Source: Micromonospora sp. WMMD1128
GTDB taxonomy: Bacteria > Actinomycetota > Actinomycetes > Mycobacteriales > Micromonosporaceae
Direction of reading: 5' to 3'
NCBI RefSeq assembly: GCF_027497235.1
Contig: NZ_CP114902.1
Location: 2,617,501-2,681,500 of the forward strand
DNA length: 64,000 nucleotides
Part shown: one piece after another, positions 58,111 through 64,000 of the stretch
How the letters are laid out: each line of letters opens with the position of its first letter
Position numbering within the stretch: position 1 is the stretch's first letter
Notes under the pieces: generated by a model
The model's input: the letters and a program-made list of their open reading frames with translations, nothing else
Database searches by the model: none
Told to the model about the DNA's origin: nothing
Position numbers and translations under genes: made by a program

Positions 58111-58787
58111 GACGGCTCCTCGGGCGGATCGTGCGGCGGGGGAGGGGGCACGTGCGCCCGGCCGACCGCGCGCACCGGCTCTGGCGGCATCGGGTCGGCC
58201 GGCGGCGTCGGGTCGGTGGGCGGCGTCGGGTCGGTGGGCGGCGTCGGGTCGGTGGGCGGCGTCGGGCCGGCGGGTGTGCCGGCCGGCGCGGCGACCACCT
58301 CGACGGTGACCGCGGCCGGCTTCTCCGCCTCGACGATCCGGGTGACGAGCGCCAGCCGGTCCGCGGCGGCCGGCGGCACGCGCACCACCAGGTGGAACGG
58401 CCGCTCCGCCGGCTCGTCGAGGACGAACCCGGTCACCCCGGTGGCCAGCTCCAACGCGGTGCGCATCCCGTACGGGGTGCCCCGCCAGCGGGCCAGCAGC
58501 GCGCCGTGCGCCACCAGGTCGCGCAGCCGGCCCACCGGCAGCGGCAGCGGCGCGTCCGCGGGCGGCGCGGCGACCACGTGGTCCATCGCCACCCACCGGC
58601 TCAGGTACGCCACGAACCCGTCCGCCGTCCGGTACGGCCCGAACAACGCGTCGACGTCGGCGAGCACCGCCTCGTCCGGGGCGTGCAGCGCCTCCATCAC
58701 GTCCAGCAGCGCGCCCAGCACGCTGCCCGGGCCGGCGGCCCGCTGGTACGCGGCCGGCAGCAGCCGCTCAATCGCCGCTCGACGCAT
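58107..58787 (-). CDS. gpI-like phage-tail/baseplate protein
   Basis: A 226-residue protein of the P2 gpI-like tail family used in contractile injection systems (Afp12-like wedge component). The conserved stretch is LLPAAYQRAAGPGSVLGALL at the start, then YLSRWVAMDHVV and HGALLARWRGTPYGMRTALELATG. After residue 165 a Pro/Thr/Asp tail is encoded by an 18-bp repeat. The ATG at 58785-58787 lies 20 bases inside the upstream baseplate gene. Proline-rich tails are not part of the core fold and may contact other plates. Confidence 0.85.
   Translation of the reverse strand: MRRAAIERLLPAAYQRAAGPGSVLGALLDVMEALHAPDEAVLADVDALFGPYRTADGFVAYLSRWVAMDHVVAAPPADAPLPLPVGRLRDLVAHGALLARWRGTPYGMRTALELATGVTGFVLDEPAERPFHLVVRVPPAAADRLALVTRIVEAEKPAAVTVEVVAAPAGTPAGPTPPTDPTPPTDPTPPTDPTPPADPMPPEPVRAVGRAHVPPPPPHDPPEEPS
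58201..58272 (-). repeat. 18-bp tandem repeat in the gpI-like gene
   Basis: Four units of GGCGGCGTCGGGTCGGTG (58201-58218, 58219-58236, 58237-58254, 58255-58272, the last with two changes) encode the hexapeptide PTPPTD repeated. Confidence 0.95.
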
Positions 58788-61455
58788 CCTGCCGCACCAC
58801 CTCGATGTCGTGCTCGCCGGAGCAGAGCAGCCAGGTGCCGGGCACGGTGACCACGTCGGCGGTGGACTGGTTGGCGCTGGCCGCCCAGTCCTCGCCGTCG
58901 CCGCTGCGGTACACGCCGCGCTCGCCGCCGGCCAGCACCAGCCGCCCGCCGTCACCGGCCGGCGCGGTGGCGGCGATCGCGTCCACCGGGGAGAACCGGG
59001 TCCGGTCCCGCAGCGGCAGGCCGCAGTTGACCATCACCGACCGCCACTGCGGCTGCCCGGCGAGGGTGTCCAGCCGGACCACCCCGCCGCTCTGCGTGGC
59101 GGCAAGCGCCAGCGGGCCGCTGAACGCCAGGTCCCGGCAGGTGCCGCCGATCCAGCCGGCGGACATCGACTGCCACTGCACGTCGGACTCGAACAGGCGG
59201 GTGCGGTGGGCGCCCTGGCCGGGCTTCTTCGGGTCCGGCTCACCCGCGCCGCACCACAGCAGCGTGGCCGGGCCGTCGTACTGCACGGCGAGAACCCGGT
59301 TGTCCACGTTGGCCAGACCCACGTGGGTGAACGTGCCGGGGCGGCCGGCGGCGGTGGACAGGTAGACCCCGAACCCGGCCTGCGCGGCGACCGCCACCCC
59401 GGGCGCGCCCCGCTCGGAGACGAACGACCGCACCGCGTAGAAACCCCGGTCGGCGTCGGCCGGGTCGACCAGGATCTGCAACGGCACCGCGCCTGGCAGC
59501 AGCGGCACCTCGTACAGGCCCGCGTCGGTGGCCAGCAGCAACGCGCCGGTGCCGTCCCGGTCGATCCAGGCCAGGTCCCGCACCCCGGCCTCCAGGTCGG
59601 TCAGCAGCGTCCAGCTCTCGCCCAGGTCGGTGCTCAGCCGCACCCGGGAGCCACCGGCGTCGCGGGTGCTCACCACCGCCACCGAGCCGGCCCGGGGCAC
59701 CACGCCGGGGCGGACGGGGGCGGGCGCGGGGGCCACCCGCACCACCGTCTCCTCGTCGAACCGGCCGGCCGGCTCCCAGCCCGCGCCCGCGTCGGTCGAC
59801 CGGAACAGCACCGGCCCCCGCCCGGCGTACCAGGTGCCCGGCTGGTACTGGTCCACCGCGACGGTGCGGACCTGCGCGTCCGGCGCCTCGTCCACCACGA
59901 AGCGCACCGACTCGACGTAGCGCACGCCCGGCTCGGCGTGCTCCAGCATCCGGTAGACGTTCGAGGCCCGCAGCGGCTCGCCGAACGCCCAGCCGGCCGG
60001 GTTGAGCGGCGTGGGCAGCGGGCTCAACGTCTGGTGCAGCCGGTCGTGGATGCGGCGGCGGACCGCGTCGACGTCCTCCTCGCGGCGCACCACCACCCGG
60101 GCCCGGACGGAGACCGCCTTGTAGCGTGCCCAGCCGGCGCGCACCGCCGTACCCAGCGCCCGGCGCCGCTCCAGGTCCGCCTCGACCCGGCGGCGGGCCT
60201 CCTCGACCTCGTGCTCGCGCAGCATCGACACCGGCAGCCGGCCGCCGGGGCGGGCCGCCTCCGGCACGTACGGCACCAGCACCACCTCCACCTCGCCCGG
60301 GCGGGCGAAGCTGTAGACGGCGGCCCGGGTGAACGCGCGGGCCCGAGCGACCGCGCCGGAGCCGGTGGCGAGGATCTCGAAGTCCCGCGCGGTCACCGCG
60401 CGCTGCTGGGCGAAGAACTCGTACGGCCCGCGCGCCAGCACCGACTCCAACGACTCCAGTTCCCGCCCGCCGGTGGCCGGCGCCGGGTTGTCCACCCGCA
60501 GCCCCGGCAGCGGGTCCCGCAGGCTGGTCAGCACCCCGGCGGCCACGTTCCCGGCCGGCCCGCCGCCGCACCGGTACCAGAGCCGCACCTGCCGCCCGGC
60601 CGGCGGGACCGCCACCGTCGTCGGCCCGGCCGCCCCCTCGACGGCCGGGCCGCTCCCGGGTCCGTTCCCGGTGTCCGGCTCGGTGCCGGTATCCGGTCCG
60701 GTCCCGGTGTCCGGTTCGGTCCCGGTGGCGCTTACCGGGCGCAGGTCCAGCGCCGGGGCGAACGTGACCACCCCGGAGGCCCGGTCGACCAGGTAGACCT
60801 TGGCCTGCGGGCCGAGACCGGCGAAGCTGTCCACCGGCCGCCAGATCTCGTACGTGCGGCCCTCGTGCTCCCGGGCCGCGGCGCCCAGCTCCACCGAACC
60901 GGTCGGCACCTCCACCCCGAGCAGCAGGTCCAGCGCTTCGGTGGTGCGGGTCAGCGGGGCGCGGGCGGCCCGGAACGTCTGCCCGGGCTGACCGGTGCCG
61001 GTGCCCAGCAGCTCCGCCTCGACCGGCTCGCAGTGGTGCACCCGTACCGTCACCTCGGTCTCGCCGGCGGGCAGCAGGGCCGGCTCGGTGGTCACGAAGA
61101 CGACCGGCCGGGGATCGGCGCCGCGGGCGGCGGCGACCCGGGTGCCGGCCGGCACCCGGACCGGGCCGCTATCGGCGCCGGTGCGGGTGAGGCGCACGTC
61201 CGCCCAGGCCGCCGCCGGCGGGTGCCGGGTCGCGCCGAGCAGGTTCAGGAACGCGACGTACGCCTTCTCCGGCAACTGGTTCAGCCGGTAGATCATCACC
61301 TCGGTCAGGTAGGCGAACGCCTCCAGCAACGCCATCCCCGGGTCGTGCGCGGACAGGTCCGTCCAGTCCGGGCAGGAGCGGCGGATCCGCTCCCGGGCCT
61401 CGGTGACCAGGTCGAGGAAGGCGCGGTCGTCCAGGTGCGGCACCGGCAGCGTCAT
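58768..61455 (-). CDS. gpJ-like baseplate assembly protein with a C-terminal propeller
   Basis: An 895-residue protein. The N-terminal part (about 1-530) is a gpJ-like baseplate wedge protein: LTEVMIYRLNQLPEKAYVAF near residue 50, RAVTARDFEILATGSGAVAR near 352, and VSVRARVVVRREEDVDAVRR near 448. An internal low-complexity insert at about 243-268 repeats GTEPDT/GTGPDT. From about 535 the chain changes: LFRSTDAGAGWEP, RLSTDLGESWT and VYRSGDGEDW are Asp-box (BNR) motifs spaced along 350 residues, so a sialidase-like propeller is fused behind the wedge. Family gpJ proteins normally end before this point. ATGA overlap with gp25. Confidence 0.85.
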   Translation of the reverse strand: MTLPVPHLDDRAFLDLVTEARERIRRSCPDWTDLSAHDPGMALLEAFAYLTEVMIYRLNQLPEKAYVAFLNLLGATRHPPAAAWADVRLTRTGADSGPVRVPAGTRVAAARGADPRPVVFVTTEPALLPAGETEVTVRVHHCEPVEAELLGTGTGQPGQTFRAARAPLTRTTEALDLLLGVEVPTGSVELGAAAREHEGRTYEIWRPVDSFAGLGPQAKVYLVDRASGVVTFAPALDLRPVSATGTEPDTGTGPDTGTEPDTGNGPGSGPAVEGAAGPTTVAVPPAGRQVRLWYRCGGGPAGNVAAGVLTSLRDPLPGLRVDNPAPATGGRELESLESVLARGPYEFFAQQRAVTARDFEILATGSGAVARARAFTRAAVYSFARPGEVEVVLVPYVPEAARPGGRLPVSMLREHEVEEARRRVEADLERRRALGTAVRAGWARYKAVSVRARVVVRREEDVDAVRRRIHDRLHQTLSPLPTPLNPAGWAFGEPLRASNVYRMLEHAEPGVRYVESVRFVVDEAPDAQVRTVAVDQYQPGTWYAGRGPVLFRSTDAGAGWEPAGRFDEETVVRVAPAPAPVRPGVVPRAGSVAVVSTRDAGGSRVRLSTDLGESWTLLTDLEAGVRDLAWIDRDGTGALLLATDAGLYEVPLLPGAVPLQILVDPADADRGFYAVRSFVSERGAPGVAVAAQAGFGVYLSTAAGRPGTFTHVGLANVDNRVLAVQYDGPATLLWCGAGEPDPKKPGQGAHRTRLFESDVQWQSMSAGWIGGTCRDLAFSGPLALAATQSGGVVRLDTLAGQPQWRSVMVNCGLPLRDRTRFSPVDAIAATAPAGDGGRLVLAGGERGVYRSGDGEDWAASANQSTADVVTVPGTWLLCSGEHDIEVVRQDASSGD

Positions 61456-61913
61456 GAGATGGCCCCCTCACCGGTCCGGTCGGCCGGGTCGTCGTCGAGG
61501 TCGGCGTCGGGCGGCAGCAGGTCCACGGAGAACACCAACTGGCCGGGGGAGAGGCTCGCCCGCACCCGGTAGTCCAGCCGGATCACCAGCCGCCACGGGT
61601 CGTCCGGGTCCGGCCCCGCGTCCACGTCCAGCACCTCGACCCGCGGCTCCCACCGCCGGATCGCCTGCCGGACATAGTGGATGGCCAGGCCGGCGGTGGT
61701 GTCGTCGTTGGGCGCGAAGACCAGCCGGTGCAGCCGCGACCCGTACCCCGGACGCATCAGCCGCTCGCCCGGCGTGGTGGACAGCAGCAGGCACAACGCC
61801 TGGCGTACCGTCTCGTCCCCCTCGGTCATCGCGAGCCCGCCGGCGGCGGTCAGCGCGAGCCCACCGGCGCGGCCCGCGTCGAAGCCGGCGCCCACGAACC
61901 GGAAGGCCCTCAT
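61452..61913 (-). CDS. gp25/GPW-like baseplate protein
   Basis: A 153-residue baseplate wedge protein (Afp9-like) with the gp25 lysozyme-like fold that starts sheath assembly. Landmarks: AMTEGDETVRQALCLLLSTT, PGERLMRPGYGSRLHRLVFA (the conserved Glu-Arg and Pro-x-Tyr-Gly), and the closing YRVRASLSPGQLVFSVDL. The acidic tail (DADLDDDPADRTGEG) is beyond the core. It shares ATGA overlaps with the genes on both sides. Confidence 0.9.
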   Translation of the reverse strand: MRAFRFVGAGFDAGRAGGLALTAAGGLAMTEGDETVRQALCLLLSTTPGERLMRPGYGSRLHRLVFAPNDDTTAGLAIHYVRQAIRRWEPRVEVLDVDAGPDPDDPWRLVIRLDYRVRASLSPGQLVFSVDLLPPDADLDDDPADRTGEGAIS

Positions 61914-62248
61914 GCGTCCGCCCCCAGGAAGCTCTGCCGCGGGTCGCGGACCTGGTGGTGCACGGTCCCCGGCGGGGTCCCGTCGGTGAGGCCGTCCAGG
62001 TGCGACAGCACCACGGGTTGCCGGTCCACCCGCAGCCAGGCGCTGTAGCCGACGGTCACGGTCATGGTGTGCAGGCAGGGTTTGATCGTCGGGCCGTAGT
62101 TCGGGCAGGCGGTGATGTCGCGCTCCTCGGGGTCGGGCCGCACCAGCACCGGCACGCCCCGCACGCGCACCCACTGCTGCGACGGGCGGTTCGCCACCCG
62201 CCCGTCGTGTCCGCAGGTGATCAGCGAGTCGCGGTGGATCCAACGCAT
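61910..62248 (-). CDS. Candidate PAAR-like spike-tip protein
   Basis: A 112-residue beta-rich protein between the VgrG-like and gp25-like genes, the position of the PAAR-like tip (Afp10) in these clusters. It carries LITCGHDGRVANRPS, then ITACPNYGPTIKPCLHTMTV, with three Cys and two His that could hold a metal as PAAR tips do, and a repeat-like pattern of short strands. It is not a clear PAAR motif match, so the call rests on position and metal-ligand spacing. ATGA overlaps join it to both neighbours. Confidence 0.55.
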   Translation of the reverse strand: MRWIHRDSLITCGHDGRVANRPSQQWVRVRGVPVLVRPDPEERDITACPNYGPTIKPCLHTMTVTVGYSAWLRVDRQPVVLSHLDGLTDGTPPGTVHHQVRDPRQSFLGADA

Positions 62249-63846
62249 CAGCCACCTCCGGCGGAGCGGGCGAGGGTGCGGGCCTGGGCGGCGGCGGTCG
62301 CGGCGTCCTCGGCCGCCGGGGCGTGCAGGAAGTCGACGGTCCTCGCGCGCACCACCACGGCCCGACCCGGCGCGGACAGCACCAGGTCACCGGCCGCGTG
62401 CACGGTGGTCAGCTCGGGGCGCAGCTCGACGAAACTGCCCGCGTCGGTGGCCAGCCGCAGCGTGCGGCCGTCGTCGTCGATCACGATCGACTGGCCGGTG
62501 CCGGTCCGCACCGACCACCGCCGGGACCGGCCGGAGACGATCCCCGCGTCGTACGGCTCGACCGCGCCGAACAGCGAGCCGAGCACCACGCCCGCCGCCG
62601 GCTCGCCGCCGGGCAGCGCCACCAGCACGGTGTCGTCCGGGTCGGGCAGCGCGACGATGCCCTTGCCCCGGCCCGCGCCCGGACAGGCCACGGCCAACCA
62701 GCCGGCGTCCAGGTCGCCGTACGCGGGCAGCGACACCCGGGCCCGGCCCAGCCCGTCCGGGTCGTCGACGTCGGTGACCGTGCCGAGGGTGACCGTCGCC
62801 GCCGGGGGCGCGGCCACCGGGGGCGGCTCCGGCGGGGCGGTGGAGAACCGGGTCAGGTGGCCGTCGGCGTCCACCGTGTGCACCACGTCCGTGAGCACGT
62901 ACACGCCGCACACCGGATCCGGGACCCCGGCCAGGGCGATCCGCCGGCCCGGCCGCAACGCCGGATCGCCCCCGGCCGTGCCCTCGACGGTGACAAGTGA
63001 CGCGACCCGGGCGTCCAACCCGGCCTGGGCCAGCGCGGCCAGCTCGTCGTCGCTGCGCCCGGGCTGGTCCACGGCGGTACGCACCCCGTCCGCGCCGACG
63101 TCGCCCGGCGCCGGGCGCAACGCGATCCGTCGCCCGCTGCGTGCCTCGCCGGCCCGCTGGCCCAGCGGCTCGGCGCGCTGCGGATGCCAGCCCAGCGCGG
63201 CGCACTGGGCGCCGGCCCGGTCCAGGTTCTCGGAGATCCGCACCGCGTGCACGGTCTCGCCGAGGGTCAACGGCACCGGCTCGCCATGACCGTCCAGGGT
63301 GAACAGACGCAGCCGGTCACCGTCCACGCTCAGGTGCAGCCCGGCCCTCTGCGCCACCTCGCACAACAGCTCCAAGTCGGTGTGCCGGTGCTGGAGCAGC
63401 CGGTCCAGGCGCGGCCCGTCGGCCTCGGCGGACACCCGCAGGCCCAGCCCGGCGCACAGCTCCCCGGCCAGCTCGGCGGCCGTCACCGACTCGAACACCC
63501 GCAACTCCTGACGCTTGCGCAGCCGGTGCAGCGGGTCGTACGCCCGGATCCGCAGCAGTGCCGCGCCGTCACCCGCGTACTCCACCTCCACGGCGGTCAC
63601 CTCACCGGTGAACAGGGCATCCGGGGTGCCGTCCAGGCGTACGTCGAGGGCGGCGCCGGGGCGTACCTGTGGGTCGAGGGCGCCCGGACCGGGCAGGGCG
63701 GCCAGGGTCACCTCGCACTGCGTCGGCACGTCCAGCCGGGCGGCCACCCGGATCCCGCGCAGCCGGGCCGGGTCGGCCGGCGGCCGGCCGTCCACGGTCA
63801 CCGTCGCGGCCCGGTTCACGGCGCGCCTCCCGTCGTGGTGGGTCAC
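62248..63846 (-). CDS. VgrG/gpD-like central spike protein
   Basis: A 532-residue spike (Afp8-like). The N-terminal gpD-like portion contains FTGEVTAVEVEYAGDGAALL and DPLHRLRKRQELRVFESVTA; the gp5-type OB fold is LGTVTDVDDPDGLGRARVSL to GWLAVACPGAGRGKGIVALP, followed by VLGSLFGAVEPYDAGIVSG and a short beta-helix needle (RRWSVRTGTGQSIVIDDDG). GTG 63846 is chosen for its GTGA overlap and GGAGG; GTG 63819 has an equal ribosome site and would remove nine residues. Its 5' end lies in the triplicated segment 63816-63897. Confidence 0.88.
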   Translation of the reverse strand: MTHHDGRRAVNRAATVTVDGRPPADPARLRGIRVAARLDVPTQCEVTLAALPGPGALDPQVRPGAALDVRLDGTPDALFTGEVTAVEVEYAGDGAALLRIRAYDPLHRLRKRQELRVFESVTAAELAGELCAGLGLRVSAEADGPRLDRLLQHRHTDLELLCEVAQRAGLHLSVDGDRLRLFTLDGHGEPVPLTLGETVHAVRISENLDRAGAQCAALGWHPQRAEPLGQRAGEARSGRRIALRPAPGDVGADGVRTAVDQPGRSDDELAALAQAGLDARVASLVTVEGTAGGDPALRPGRRIALAGVPDPVCGVYVLTDVVHTVDADGHLTRFSTAPPEPPPVAAPPAATVTLGTVTDVDDPDGLGRARVSLPAYGDLDAGWLAVACPGAGRGKGIVALPDPDDTVLVALPGGEPAAGVVLGSLFGAVEPYDAGIVSGRSRRWSVRTGTGQSIVIDDDGRTLRLATDAGSFVELRPELTTVHAAGDLVLSAPGRAVVVRARTVDFLHAPAAEDAATAAAQARTLARSAGGG

Positions 63847-63897
63847 GGCGTACCTCCGGTGGTGGTGGCGGTCACGGCGCGCCTCCCGTCGTGGTGG
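63816..63897 (-). repeat. Triplicated ribosome-site/start segment between LysM and VgrG genes
   Basis: 63816-63841 and 63872-63897 are identical over 26 bases (TCACGGCGCGCCTCCCGTCG then TGGTGG); 63843-63868 is a diverged third copy. Each carries, on the minus strand, a GGAGG site and GTG. The copies create a ten-codon frame (63843-63875, VTATTTGGTP) linked by GTGA overlaps to LysM upstream and VgrG downstream. Confidence 0.9.
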
Positions 63898-64000
63898 TGG
63901 CGTCCGGCGGTGGTGCGGTGCCACCGGTCGGGGGGACCGCGAGGGCGGTGCCGGCCGGCACCGCAAGCGGGTCGGCGATCCGGTTGTGCTCTGCCAGCAG
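63872..64000 (-). CDS. LysM-domain baseplate hub protein (partial, runs off the right edge)
   Basis: Only the last 42 codons are in the window. They read LLAEHNRIADPLAVPAGTAL then AVPPTGG and a Thr/Pro tail ending in TGA at 63872-63874. This is the end of a LysM motif as found in the Afp7-like protein of contractile injection systems, which joins tube and spike. It is immediately ahead of the VgrG-like gene, the usual order. The tail residues ATTTTGGAP are the source of the repeat that follows. Confidence 0.75.
   Translation of the reverse strand: MLAEHNRIADPLAVPAGTALAVPPTGGTAPPPDATTTTGGAP

Noticed and set aside
56404..61572. A 1722-codon open frame on the plus strand
   Set aside because: It is antisense to the gpJ, gpI and membrane-protein genes, has GC-skewed composition typical of shadow frames, and shows no domain.
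55830..64000. Prophage remnant
   Set aside because: Baseplate genes are intact and in eCIS order, with membrane proteins attached and no capsid, packaging, integrase or lysis genes visible.

Overview
The window is very GC-rich (above 70 % by eye). It uses GTG and TTG starts freely and packs its genes into operons with ATGA, GTGA or TGATG stop/start overlaps. Together with an ECF42-type sigma factor paired with a DGPF protein, FxsC/FxsT-like proteins, an actinobacterial contractile-injection baseplate and many Tat/lipoprotein substrate-binding proteins, this points to a filamentous actinomycete, most likely Micromonospora or a close relative (inference from gene content, not from a marker gene). 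I saw no rRNA, tRNA, CRISPR array or insertion sequence.

Layout. 1-1.4 kb: a GTP cyclohydrolase II / RibD-type reductase pair. 1.4-5.1 kb: an LplABC-like oligosaccharide ABC importer. 5.1-11.2 kb: acetyltransferase, orphan Phd-like protein, glucose-6-phosphate isomerase, ABC exporter and aldo/keto reductase. 11.5-13.3 kb: a KptA / Nudix / NADAR group, all tied to NAD or ADP-ribose chemistry. 13.4-19.6 kb: ArsR-SRPBCC, then a two-component system followed by an LmeA-like protein and an MMPL exporter. 19.7-22.6 kb: peptidoglycan amidase, GH25 muramidase and flavin amine oxidase. 22.7-27.4 kb: DGPF protein, ECF42 sigma factor, SMP-30-like protein, then MarR with a divergent ABC exporter.

27.4-39.5 kb is the accessory stretch. 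It holds large palindromes, a PD-(D/E)XK-like protein with a partner, a frameshifted DivIVA-domain gene with its GntR-like regulator, a phosphotransferase behind an AraC-family relic, and an octameric-type membrane protein followed by a tightly coupled FxsC-like / FxsT-like / small-protein operon (TIR, ParA-like ATPase, TIR, NB-ARC, TPR). No fxsA or fxsB accompanies it. A secreted guanyl-type RNase with a barstar, an HD phosphohydrolase and an anti-sigma-type kinase follow.

39.8-55.8 kb is a uronate/pectin catabolic locus around a divergent LacI promoter. Leftward run two Gfo/Idh/MocA oxidoreductases, UxaC, a fuconate-dehydratase-like enolase, a UxuB-like reductase and a secreted pectate lyase. 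Rightward run LacI, an ABC sugar importer, a DUF624-like protein, a PmoA-family protein, KDG kinase and KDPG aldolase. Pectate lyase releases oligogalacturonides, the importers bring sugars in, and isomerase, reductase, dehydratase, kinase and aldolase take them to pyruvate and glyceraldehyde-3-phosphate.

55.8-64 kb, on the minus strand and running off the right edge, is the baseplate end of an extracellular contractile injection system: LysM, VgrG/gpD-like spike, a candidate PAAR-like tip, gp25, a gpJ-like baseplate protein fused to a C-terminal propeller, gpI, and three membrane or anchored proteins. Two intergenic repeat families, each present twice, and several in-frame minisatellites are scattered through the window.
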